From Cacajao melanocephalus (taxonomy: Eukaryota > Chordata > Mammalia > Primates > Pitheciidae): a DNA stretch of 64,000 bases. Below the pieces are notes generated by a model, which made no database searches, had not been told where the DNA came from, and saw only the letters and a list, made by a program, of their open reading frames with translations. Location: assembly GCA_963573385.1 (NCBI GenBank), contig CAUYLG010009144.1, positions 1 to 64,000 on the forward strand, in the 5' to 3' direction. Positions 49,805 to 63,230 of this stretch are shown one piece after another; position 1 is the first letter of the stretch; every line of letters starts with the position of its first letter. The translations under genes and the position numbers were made by a program.

Positions 49805-50375
49805 TATATGTATGGGATGTTATTTATATAAATTATAAATAAATTTTATATAACATACATTTATTTAGCTATATAAACATACATGTATATTAAAGCACCG
49901 TGTATGTATTTATACATAAAATCAGCTTTATTATATGCAGCACTAGCATCCTTTACACTTTTTCACCTCTGCCTCCTGCTCATCTATAGGCGTGGATAGG
50001 CTTTCTTTAGGGTGCATGAGGTCCTAGCTGTCTGGATCTTGAGACCTCTTCTCTACTCCAGCAGCCTGATGTCACCCAGGGCACAGGGTCCCTTCCTTTT
50101 TTTTTAATTGGTTCTGATCTTTCACTGGGTCTCTCAGATTATTTGTAGAGCAGTTCTTGCCAGTTCAGCCAGAGTACAATGCTGGGATTGGTCAGCTGGA
50201 AGTCAGGATTCACCCAAACCTATTCCTGAGGTCTTTATTTAATTATGCTTTTAATTGCTCATACTCATCCTACCTCCCTGTTCCCTGTTGCCTCCAATCA
50301 TAGGAAATCTGTATTCACCTGTATTGTGTTGCATGTTACTCAGTGTTGGAGATTTTCCGTTAATATACCATGTAA
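49805..50375. other. No recognised feature
   Basis: Nothing assignable; a T10-ish run near 50097-50106. Confidence 0.4.
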
Positions 50376-50380
50376 TGGTT

Positions 50381-50533
50381 TAAAAAAGGGCTTCTGTCGT
50401 CAGTGGCACATGTAGAGCACCTCGATTGCTTTTCGTGCAGAATCGACATCAAGAGATTTCAGAAGCATAATTTTTTGGCATTTGGGCAGCTGGTGATCAT
50501 TGGTCCCGGTGCCCTTCCTTAAAAAAAAAAAAA
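50381..50533 (+). mobile_element. Short polyadenylated retroinsertion of unknown source
   Basis: About 140 bp of moderately GC-rich sequence with several CpGs (gtcgtc, ctcgat, ttcgtg, atcgac, cccggt), unlike the AT-rich surroundings, ending in a 13-A tail (50521-50533). The flanks tataccatgtaatggtt (50364-50380) and tataccatatcatggtt (50536-50552) agree at 15 of 17 bases, as expected for L1-mediated target-site duplication. It is not Alu, 7SL, U6, 7SK, Y RNA or any ribosomal-protein retrocopy that I recognise. A short 'acatgtagagcacc' stretch is reminiscent of U3 snoRNA but the rest is not. Confidence 0.7.
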
Positions 50534-50539
50534 CGTATA

Positions 50540-51146
50540 CCATATCATGGTTAAATGCTCTTGTAGGACATCATTCCAGAGTTTTCAATGCAATTATGAG
50601 TTTATTTATATTTTATGATATTATAGGTATTTGAGAACAGTCATAAAAACATAATCATAAATCATAGATGAACCATTTCCACTAATAACTTTAAAAATTA
50701 TTTTTGATTCATAAGTCAATATTTAATATTATAGTTTTATAATCTGGGAAAGTTTAGATAAGAAAGATCTCAAAAAATTAATGTTATCAAAATATTATTT
50801 GTTAAAAATCTGGATTCATATAGGAGATTACATCATAAACTTTATAAAAGCTTAATTATCATTAATTTCCCTCAGTATCCATTTGTACACTCAACGAAAT
50901 CAAACAGGCTACACTTTTCATTCTCAGAGATAATACAGCTTCTGTGTGCAACAAATTTTTATATATAGTTATCTCTCAGTATAGTACATGTTGGGAATTG
51001 GGTCTGGGACACCCCCAAACCCCTCCCTTAGGCTAATTGTTAAAAACAGAATTTCTACTCTATAATTAATAACACAGCTAAAGGGAAATAACTTTTCAAT
51101 TTAAGCTGCAGTAGAACTATGCAAAACTAAGTTAAAGTAAAGTAGA
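50540..51146. other. Unassigned; possible continuation of ACSL4 3' UTR
   Basis: AT-rich sequence beyond the Alu that interrupts or borders the ACSL4 retrocopy. It could be more 3' UTR of that retrocopy, but I cannot verify it. 50966-51025 resembles a Tigger-type end ('atctctcagtatagtacatg', 'gggtctgggacacccccaaa'). Confidence 0.35.
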
Positions 51147-51432
51147 GCCGGGCATGGTGAGTCACGCCTGTAATCCCAGCACTTTGAGAGGCTGAGACTG
51201 GTGGATCATAAGGTCAGTAGTTCAAGACCAGCCTGGCCAAGGTCTGAAATCCTGTCTCTACTAAAAATACAAAATTAGCTTGACATGGTGGCAGGTGCCT
51301 GTAATCCCAGCTACTTGGGAGGCTGAGGCAGAGAACTGCCTGAACCCGGGAGATGGAGGTTGCAGGGAGCCAAGATCTTGCCACTGCACTCTAGCCTGGG
51401 TGACAGATCAAGACTCCATCTCAAAAAAAAAG
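51147..51432 (+). mobile_element. Alu, full-length (AluSc/Y-like)
   Basis: Plus-strand Alu from gccgggcatggtgagtcacg to an A9 tail. 'ggatcataaggtcagtag' corresponds to the 'atcacgaggtcaggag' variant of younger subfamilies. It inserted in, or at the edge of, the ACSL4 retrocopy 3' UTR. Confidence 0.95.
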
Positions 51433-53735
<2,303 letters not shown>

Positions 53736-53748
53736 ACGAGGAGGGCTT

Positions 53749-53902
53749 GTTTGTTTTTTGAGACGGAGTCTCACTCTGTCACCCAGGCTGGAGTGCAGTG
53801 GTGTGATCTTGGCTCACTGCAACCTCCGCCTCCCAGGTTGAAGTGATTCTCTTGCCTCAGCCTCCCAAATAGCTGGAGTTACAGGTGCGCACCACCACTC
53901 CC

Positions 53903-53937
<35 letters not shown>

Positions 53938-54053
53938 TAGAGATGGGGTTTCACCATGTTGGCCAGACTGGTCTCAAGCTCCTGACCTCGTGATCCACCC
54001 ATCTCAGCCTCCCAAAGTGCTGGGATTACAGGCATGAGCCACCACACCCAGCC
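53749..54053 (-). mobile_element. Alu (AluS/Y-like) with a T30 interior run
   Basis: Minus-strand full-length Alu. The central A-rich linker has expanded to 30 consecutive T on the plus strand (53905-53934). 'cctgacctcgtgatccaccc' fits AluSc/AluY. It sits exactly between the ACSL4 retrocopy 5' end and an LTR fragment. Confidence 0.95.
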
Positions 54054-54055
54054 TG

Positions 54056-54240
54056 GCACACACTTTTAAAGCACTCTCAGGAGAATTCATTCACTATCAC
54101 AAGGATAGCACCAAGATGTTACTGAATCATTCATGACATCCACCCCCATTGTTCAGTCACCTCCCAGCAGGCCTCACCTCCAACACTGGGGATTACATTT
54201 TAACATGAGATTTGGAGTGGACAGTTATCCCAACTATACT
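54056..54240 (-). mobile_element. MST/MLT-type LTR fragment
   Basis: 'cacacttttaaagcactctc', 'gacatccacccccattgttc', 'agtcacctcccagcaggcct' and 'caacactggggattacattt' follow the right half of a MaLR LTR in reverse. The left half is missing at the Alu boundary. Confidence 0.8.
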
Positions 54241-54242
54241 AA

Positions 54243-54650
54243 TTGCTATTAACTATAGTCACCCTACTCTGCTATCTAATATTAGAACTTATTCCTTCTA
54301 TCTAGCTGTATGTTTATGCCCATTAAAACCAACCTCTCTTCATCCTCCCTCATCCAAACACCATTTTTAGCCTCTGGTAACCATCATTCTACTCTCTCTC
54401 TATCTCTATGAGACCCACTTTCCTAGCTCCCACATAGAAGTGAGAATGTGCAATATTTGTCTTTCTGTGCCTGGCTTATTTCACTTAACATGATAACCCC
54501 CAGTTTCATCCATGTTGCTGCAAATGACATGATTTTATTGCTTTTTATGGCTAAATAATATTCCATTGTATCTAGATATTATATATTTTTATCCAGTTGT
54601 CCATTGGTGGACACTAAGGTTGATTCTACATCTTGCTTTTGTGAACAGGG
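54243..54650 (-). mobile_element. L1 3'-region fragment
   Basis: 'attaactatagtcaccctac', 'aacctctcttcatcctccct', 'gcctggcttatttcacttaa' and 'tgctgcaaatgacatgattt' match a primate-age L1 3' region in reverse. Confidence 0.85.
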
Positions 54651-54654
54651 GGCA

Positions 54655-56700
54655 TCTTTTTATAGCTGACTTGTCTTTTTCAGTTGCTCTTGTATTCTTA
54701 AGTATTTCTACTAAACTTGCAGGTGGAGGAAAACATTTTGGGTTTTACATTATCAGAGAGCCACTGCAATTATTTCAGAGAATTCAGCAGGCTGTGAACC
54801 ATGTCCTGACTTGCAATTTTGTGCAAAGGAAGACCCGTAATGGATGTATGTAATGTAGCAGCATACAGTCTGTTTGGCTAAGCTTATAAAAGCCACAGAA
54901 CTGTAGATATTTTAATGACAGCTGCAGGTCTTACAGCTTAGAGACTTGTAGCTTGAAAAACCAAGACACTGAGTACAAGTCGACCTGAAATACCCAGTCA
55001 CTCAACCAGTCTGGCATATTCTTGGACCTATATGGCTGTTTTTAAAATTCGATTTTATTTATGACCTTAAGCATTTTGTTTAAGAATTTTAAGTTATATA
55101 AGCTTCAGTTTACTTAAGAATTTCTACCTTAACATGCCTTAAGTTAAGTTGATGCTGCTTGGAGTTCTGAATCTGATTTAAATGTTAATGAATGACTTGC
55201 TGCTTAGATGCATTTAGCTATTTGCCAAAATGCATGAAAGATTTTTTAGAAAAAATTGCTCTATAATGAGGAATATCATTATTGTAGACACAGTACTTCT
55301 TATGGGAGCTGCCATATTTAAAGGAAGTTGTATGATAGGCCTATGCAAATTAGACATGCATTATTTTATTAAATTAATAGTTGTAGGATGAGGCATTTTT
55401 ACTACCGTAATGATATAATCAGACAGTGAGGAGATGCGTGAGGTGGGATGTTGCACATTCTCTGCCCCCTCTATAAATTCTTATCATGAAACTTAGATTT
55501 TAAAGTTTTTAATCCAATACTCCATTTGTCCAGTCCTTTCCTAGTTCTTGATTAGGTATTTAATTTTAAAAAATTGAGTGGCTTAATTTGGGCATAGTAG
55601 TTTCATTTACACTTTTTGGTGGCAAGTTCCATAAAGCAGTTTGTATCTCAGCTCATCAAGTGGTTTGTTAATGAAGTGAGAGTTTGTTAAAGATCTTTAC
55701 TTGAGGATACTTAAGGAAAATTGATACCTATGCAAGTTACACATTCATCTTACCATCAGGGAATCAGTTCTTGAAGCACTCATAGTCTGTAGAGCTTAAT
55801 GAAACAAGTACATTTTTTATTTGAATGAACTTATTAGACTTAGCTAAGAAAACGTGAAGAGTTTTTTAGAAAATTTTTGTCTATGTAGCCTAGGAAATTA
55901 ATGCTAATAACTACTATTTCTTAGATAAAGATATATGAATAACTAAGAGTATAACAATAGCTATATCCAGTTTTAATATACTTCCTACATGCCATGATAC
56001 TTTGGAAATGTTACTTTTATTAAGTTTATAAAGTTTGATCATCTTGCATTTTCAGAATATCAGAACATAGCCAATCCAAAATTTTATAAACATTTTTGAC
56101 AAAAAAACAATAATCACAATTACCTAAGGTTACTTATTTCTTTAATAATACATAAAGTTTTAAAATTCAACCACTCCTGCATCTACAATATTCTATTCCT
56201 AAGAACCAGGTATATGTAAACAATAACCTTCCATTCATTTTCAGACACTAAAAATGCCTATATGAAAATGTTGCCAGAAAGTAACTCTGGTGAAAACTCC
56301 TCATTCTTTCCAATACCAAACAACTCTGGATAAGATAAAAGCACCCATGGGAAAAAATAAAGCAAAAATAAAACACACAATAAAAACAAAGATGCTGTAT
56401 TTAATTAATTTGAGAAACAATATATATTTTTCCTCCCTCTTAATGCTTTTTAAATGCTTTGAGATTCTCTGAGTAAACAGCAATTTAACTTTGTTTAATC
56501 CAGCATTTTGCAGAGTCATTTATACATGAAACCTTGGCTTTTCTACTTACCGTAAACATCCGTATCGAATGGTATTAAGCAGTTTGAGAAAGCTTCTTTA
56601 GATTTAGAAAAATGTGAAGAAAATGATGAAGTATATGGAGAGCTAAGAGTTATTTTACTTCATGTATTTGAGAACAAGTTACATCATTTTGTTTTCCCTA
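54655..56700. other. Unassigned sequence
   Basis: About 2 kb with no assigned repeat. A plus-strand segment at about 54722-54853 looks somewhat protein-like (see findings). Nothing else recognised. Confidence 0.4.
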
Positions 56701-56705
56701 ATATA

Positions 56706-56891
56706 TTTTGAGACAGAGAATTACTTCGTCACCCAGTCTGGAGCGCAGAGGTACGATCTTGGCTTACTGAAACCTCTGCCTCCCAGATTCAAGCGATTCT
56801 CCTGCCTCAGCCTCCCGAGTACCTGGGATTATCACAGCTAATTTTTGTATTTTTAGTAGAGACAGGCCTTCACCATGTTGCCCTGGCTGGA
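56706..56891 (-). mobile_element. Partial Alu
   Basis: Reverse Alu right arm and part of the left ('ttttgagacagagaattact' to 'catgttgccctggctgg'), with a ~20-bp internal deletion and no 5' end. Confidence 0.88.
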
Positions 56892-56894
56892 GAT

Positions 56895-58535
56895 TTTTTA
56901 AATCTTATTTACAGGAAGTAACATTTACTGTACTTTAAAAAATATACTAATATAATCAAAGCAGTAGAAAGGAAAAAAACATTATTGGTGACAGGATGAA
57001 GTTGGATTTTTGAAGAATGCTTTTCTTCCATTGTAAAGATGTAGTGATAAATGTATGGATAGCAAATGATTCCTTCAAGAATGAGTTGAAATCATAAATT
57101 CATTTCTCTGAGAAAATGAACAGGTACATTAAAAAAACCATGTGTAACATTTCAGGTAGTTCATAGGCATCGTGAAGCTTGTGCCTGGGCCAAAAATAAT
57201 CGCTGGCTTAATATTTTTGCATTTGAATTCCACGGTTTGAAGAAAGCAAAGGTGTATATTTTTGGAATGTGATGTTCTGCAATCAACAAGATATGAGGGT
57301 TTTGATTTTCAACAACTTTTATTCAATAAATATCTTGATTATCATGTAGTCATAAATCACTGACTTAAAAGTAGGGCAGGTAATATTTATACTGTTTGTC
57401 AGATTCAAATACAAACAATAATTAGAAAAAGAATGGACCCCTACAACATAAAATACTAAGGTTTCTCTGCTAAGGAAATCCAGAAGGACATGTCAGTAAA
57501 AAAGGTAAAACATGTATGTAGATTAGAAGCACTACACAAAGTAGTAGAAAGTCTTCAGTGACTATACAAAGAAAATCACTGTTATTTTTCATCATATGCC
57601 AGTGGCTTTTAGGAAATTCATCTATTGAAACAAACATCAAAATTCCACTCTTAGCAAAACTGTCTTATTTTAAAATAAGTGTATTGTTTTAAATGTCTCA
57701 CTCTTTCCAAAGATGTATTTACATTTTGAATTTTCCAAATTGATTATTAATGTTCCTGTGTTTAGAAAATCACTTCTGAAATGTATTAAAGTCTCCATGA
57801 GGAAAAAATAATTGCAAAATGCATTACCCGTACAGTTCACATACTTGGCTACTCAGGCAAGCCTAATCACGTTCGAGAAAGGCAAGCAGATTTTGCCTAC
57901 ATTTTGCTGAGCAAATTATTTGTTGAATGATTGTTATATCAATTAAGAGAGTATTTTAAAAAATCACTTTACTGGATCATAGTGAGGACTTACTGGACAA
58001 AGATTAAAAGGACACTTTCTACACTTTAGAAAGTCATTGTCTTGTGGACAAGTCAAGCAGAAAAACACTTAGGGATTTTTATGTATTAATCAAGATGTCA
58101 GAGCTTAGAGTGCTTTGGAAAAATAAATCTCCATGTTCTAAGAACTTGCTTTAGGATATATGGAAATATATAAATAGATAAACATCTTATATAATCATAT
58201 ATTAAAGATGAATTATAATATAGTAAGCATTATACTAAATATTATATATTACATTTATATTATCTATCTTTGCTTTATATTTTGTAGTGACAATATCAAT
58301 ACAATTTTTATTTATCAATGTTTTTCTATAGGAACCTGTTTGGAAATATTTAATACATAAATACATAGATAAGTTACCATTAAAATTATATTATACATGT
58401 GTATTTACTAGTAAAGCATGAAGTTCAGAACATTTGCTATGGGAAGAAGACGATTACTTCCTCCAAGATTTCCATTTCTCATTCTCTTTTAATTTTCTTC
58501 CCATTGGTTGTTCTTTTTATAATCTGCATGTTATT
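56895..58535. other. No recognised feature
   Basis: About 1.6 kb, AT-rich, nothing recognised. Confidence 0.4.
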
Positions 58536-58539
58536 CAGT

Positions 58540-58702
58540 TATTATTTGTTTTGTCTTTGTGTCTGTACTGAGAGGTGAACTCTACGAAGACAAGGATGGC
58601 AGGTGTTCTTGTTTTATTCACTACTTGACACTAAGCAACTGGAAATGTACCTGGAAAATAGCAAATATTCATAGGATGTTTGCCGAATGAATGAATTATG
58701 AA
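58540..58702 (+). mobile_element. L2 3' end
   Basis: 'ttgttttgtctttgtgtctg', 'gaggtgaactctacgaagac' and 'tagcaaatattcataggatg', then 'gaatgaatgaat', follow the L2 3' terminus in plus orientation. Confidence 0.6.
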
Positions 58703-58704
58703 AA

Positions 58705-59305
58705 TGGAACTCTTTGAAAAGCTGTATGCATATAGAAAATGTGTGTGTGTGGTGTGCATGCACAGAGATATGGAGTGCTAATTTTAGAAGGCTGTCTATC
58801 AAAATGTTAGCAATATTTTTCTCTGGATTGTGGTGGCATTTTAAAATATTCTTTAATTGGCTCTTTAGTATTACATGTCATTTTAACAAAAAGAAGAGAT
58901 AAAAATTAAAATTAAAAACTTTAGTAATTTAAGGTTTAAAATTATAATTTTAAAATATCAATTCCTTCATCTGTATTCATCCCAAAGATATTTTGAATGC
59001 CTATGTTGCTGCAGGTGGGAAAATAATTGCTATTTCTGCTCACAAGTCAATTAATAGCTTACCAGGAAAGGTAATTAAAACATTGACTGAAGAACAAAGT
59101 CAAATGTAATGAAATCCGTAACAGCTTTGCATAGTGTAAGTCTATTCTAAAGACTAAGTATTGAAAATAAATTCATTATTTCATACAGGAATAAAGAAAC
59201 AAGTCATGGCCTTCTGTCCGTGCATCCATTGTTTAAGTGTATGCTTAGTTACACCTCTGGTACATCACAGTTTAGATTAGCGATATTATGATGTGGAAAT
59301 AGGGC
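58705..59305. other. No recognised feature
   Basis: Nothing recognised apart from a short (TG)n near 58740. Confidence 0.4.
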
Positions 59306-59309
59306 GGGC

Positions 59310-59525
59310 CACAGAGATGGGCTGAAAACACAGGCTTTGAAGACAGAAAACTGCATTAGAGTTTTGGTGGCACAACTTCGTTTTGTGATCTTTGCCAAAT
59401 TACTTGACTTAAATGGATTAGACCTACTTACCCTTCTGGGCTGTGACCAGGATTGCCTGATCTTGTGTATAAAGCCCCCAGCACAGTGTCTCCCTGCTCA
59501 ACAAGTGTGGATTTAATACCCTTTC
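59310..59525 (+). mobile_element. MIR
   Basis: 'aaaacacaggctttgaagac', 'gtgatctttgccaaattact' and 'cagcacagtgtctccctgct' run in MIR order. Confidence 0.6.
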
Positions 59526-59529
59526 CTAG

Positions 59530-60025
59530 TTAGAATCCCAGATTGTCTCCTTTCAGAAGCCCCAGAACAACTACTTTTATATTCACTCCAGACTCCAGTT
59601 GAAAATTGTCGTTTAAAAAAATTGTCGTTTACTTATTTCTTTTAACAGATAAACTAAAGATGTTGGGGCTTCTTAGAAACTTGAGCACCTTAAATGTCAG
59701 TACTTCTGGGATGCCTGCATCTTCACCAAAAACTGTTTGATGTCCACCTGCTCCCTTAAAGAGTTTAGTCTCATGAGTGGCTTTTCATAACACCTTTTGT
59801 AGCACTTGTATCAGGGACTGTCTTCTGCTATCCTGATAAATACTAGGTAAGGCTCAATTCCTCTGTCTCTGTCTGTTGCTCTATCATTTTTTCTTACAAA
59901 TAGGATGCAAAAACAAGGAGAAAACCAAAATGGGTATCATAACATCTGTATAAACTCCAATAGGTGATATTTTAAAACTTAACACTGTAATTAAGGCAAC
60001 CATAGAAAAAATAACATAAATGGAG
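59530..60025. other. No recognised feature
   Basis: Nothing recognised; a 14-bp duplication 'aattgtcgttta' at about 59605-59632. Confidence 0.4.
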
Positions 60026-60029
60026 GCTA

Positions 60030-61060
60030 AAATGACTAAATGGAGAGTTTAAAGCAAACACTAGTGTACATGCCAACCAGATCAAAAAACAGAACTTTGT
60101 TAGTAGCCAAGAAGAAACCCCAATCCCAACACATCCAATCTCTTTCACACCAGAACCTCCCACTAATGAATCACTGTGCTGATTATGATGGAAGCCACTT
60201 TCTCACTCTTTATACACTTGTCACCTAAGTATTCATCTTTGAACAGTATAGCTGAGTTTTGGCAATTTGAGAAATAAAGCTTGCATCATGCTTTCTTTTG
60301 TGTCTGGATTCTTTTATTCAATATAAGGTTTTTGAGATTTGCCTGTGAGGCTGTATGTAACCATAGTTCATGTATTTCTTTGATTGATGTCTAGTGTTCA
60401 ACTGTATACAATAATCACAACTTCTGCATTTAAGCCTTGTGTAAATAATGCTATAATGGGCATTCTTCCATGTCCATTATCTGTGCAATGTACAGATATT
60501 TCTGTTGAGTACATAACCAGGAGTAGAATTGCCAGAGTCTATGTAAATTGTTAGGAGAATTGCTAGATTCTGGGTATGTATCTCGCCAAGTCATCCAGTG
60601 CACACTGTCTCCAATAGAGTGTGAGACTTCCATTGCTCCATATCCTTGCCAACACTTGGTATTATCAGTATTTTTATTTTTTTCTCCATTTTGTTGGAAA
60701 TGAATTGATAACTCATTGTGCTATTACTTCAGGTTTCCCTAAGTACCAGTGAGATTGAGCATTTTGTATAAGCCTATTGGCCATTTATACAGCTCCTTTT
60801 ATAAGTGCCTGCTCAAGTATCTTGACCTTTTTAAAACTGGATTGTCTGTCTTCTTCTTTTGGAGTCTTCATATATTCTGGGTATGTACCATTTGACAGTT
60901 ATGTGTGTGGCAAGTGTCTTCTAATCAATTACTTGACTTTTAATTCTCCAATAATGCTTTCCTAATATATAAAAATTTATATTCTTATTTCAGCTTACTT
61001 TCTCTTACAATAATGTTTTGTCTTATTTTTCCCTACTTTGAAGTCACTGATATACTAATT
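60030..61060 (-). mobile_element. Old L1 (L1M) 3' region
   Basis: 'tgctccatatccttgccaac', 'acttggtattatcagtattt', 'gcctattggccatttataca' and 'tcatatattctgggtatgta' match the reverse of an old L1 3' region. Confidence 0.7.
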
Positions 61061-61064
61061 AACA

Positions 61065-61279
61065 TATTATATTTTCTTTGAAAAGTTTTAATTACTGGAG
61101 CTTTTCCACATATATTAAAAAGAACAGGATCCACCTGCTTCCTAAGACTGAAATTATAAGTGTCGTCATTTTGGAGAAAAGTAACTTACTTTAAAGAGCA
61201 AATATCCTGTTGAGTGGGCATTGTAGCAGTTTGTTTAAATAGGTGCACTCTTTTGTTACATTAAGAAAAAAAGGGACTT
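61065..61279. other. No recognised feature
   Basis: Short unassigned interval before the L1 5' end. Confidence 0.4.
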
Positions 61280-62139
61280 GATCTGGCACCAAGATGGCTG
61301 AGAGGTGGCAACTCCAGAATGCAGCTCCCAGCAAGTGAGATGCAGAGGGCTAGAGGACTCCATGATTCCAAGCAAGGTGCCAGGTTCGTTTAGGTGGGAC
61401 TTGTAAGACAGTGAAAATAGCCCAGGGAGGGCCAGCCCAAGCAGGGCGAGAGCAGCCTAGGGAGGGCAAACCGAAACAGGACAGGGCATATCCCCACCCA
61501 GAAAATTCAGCTGGCGTGGAGGGTTGGGGACTTCACCCCCTCGGTGTTCCAATTCAGATCCTGTGCTTCCCTCATCCCTCCTGCAACCCACGGTCCATGA
61601 GAGCCCTGCCAGACTGAGGGGCACTGTGGGTTGTTGATGCAAATCTGAGAGACGGCTCTGACTTGCCTCCTGCCTGGCGCCTTGTTGGCACAGACCTGGG
61701 TGGAGTTTGGACTAATGCCAGTGGGACAGAACTACCTGTCCCACAGAAAGAGGCAGAGTTGAAAGCAGAGAAACAGGCCATATGGCCTGGTAGGTCTCAC
61801 CCCCACAAAACTCAACAAACTGAAGCCCCTGTGCTAGAGAGTTTTGCAGGAACTATACCAGTTTGACTCCTACCCAGAAAATCAAGATCGGAGAAGGAAA
61901 GACGCCCACCATTGTGAAGGCAGGGCTAATCTCACCTGCGTAACCAAACTCCAGGGAAAACCACCCAGCAGCCTAAATGTGAGGCAGCCCAGCAGCGCCT
62001 CTATAGGCCAAAAAAAAAAAAAAAAAAAAACAACAACCTCATAATGGAGATAATAGCTCCTCAACAGAAAGGATGTCCACTCAGAGATTCCTCCCGAAAT
62101 CACCAACTTCAAAGATCAAAGGGAGATAAATCCACGAAG

Positions 62140-63226
62140 ATGGGAAGAAAGAAAGCAGCACAAAAAGGATGAAATCATCAAAGACCAGAATGCCTCTTCT
62201 CTTCCCAAGGATCACAACTCCTCACTACCAAGAAAACAAAACAAGACAGAAAATGAGTTTGATGAATTGACAGAAGCAGGCTTCAGAAGGTGGATAATAA
62301 CAAACTTCTCTGAGTTAAAAGACCATGTTCTAACCCAATGCAAAGAAACTAAGAACCTTGAAAAAAGGTTAGACAAAATGCTAACTAGAATAATCAGCTT
62401 AGAGAAGAACATAAATGACTTGATGGAGCTGAAAAACACAGCACAGGAATTTCGCAAGTCACACACAAATTTCAGCAGCCGAATCGATCAAGCAGAAGAA
62501 AGGATGTCAGAGATTGAACATCAAATCAATGAAATAAAATGAGAAGGCAAGATCAGAGAAAAAAGAGTGAAAATAAATGAACAAAGCCTCCAAGAACTAT
62601 GGGATTATGTGAAAAGACCTAATCTATGCTTGATTGGCATAGCTGAATGTGATGGAGAGAATGAATCCAAGTTGGAAAACACTCTTCAGGATATTGTCCA
62701 AGAGAACTTCCCCAACCTAACAAGGCTGGCCAACATTTAAATCCAGGAAATACAGAGAACACCACAAAGATATTCCTCAAGAAGAGCAACCCCAAGGCAC
62801 ATAATTGTCAGATTCACTAGGGTTGAAATAAAGGAAAAAACCCTAAGGGCAGCCAAAGAGAAAGGTCGAGTCACCCACAAAGGAAAGATCATCAGACTCA
62901 CAGCGGATCTCTCGGCAGAAACTCTACAAGCTTGAAGGTAGTGGGGGCCAATATTCAACATCTTTAAATAAAAGAAGTTTCAACCAAGAATTTCCTGTCT
63001 GGGTAAACTAAGCTTCATAAGTGAAGGAGAGATAAAATCCTTTATGGACAAGCAGTTGCTCAGAGAGTTTGTCACTACAAGACCTGCCTTACAAGAACTC
63101 CTGAAAGAAGCACTAAACAGAAAGGAACAACCAGTAGCAGCCACTGCAAAAACGTACCAAATGGTAAAGATCAATGATGCAATGAAGAAACTGCGTCAAC
63201 TAACGGGCAAAACAACCAGCCAGTAA
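62140..63226 (+). pseudogene. L1 ORF1 pseudogene
   Basis: The initiator is ATG at 62140 (MGRKKAAQKG, then stop). The coiled-coil lead-in reads through at 62267-62542 (EAGFRRWIITNFSELKDHVL, LEKRLDKMLTRI, ERMSEIEHQINEIK). The C-terminal domain appears at 63044-63226 (MDKQLLREFVTTRPALQELL). The RRM between them is in other frames. Non-functional. Confidence 0.88.
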
Positions 63227-63230
63227 CAAA

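Noticed and set aside
50381..50520. U3 snoRNA pseudogene
   Set aside because: Only a ~14-bp 'acatgtagagcacc' stretch is similar; conserved box sequences are absent.
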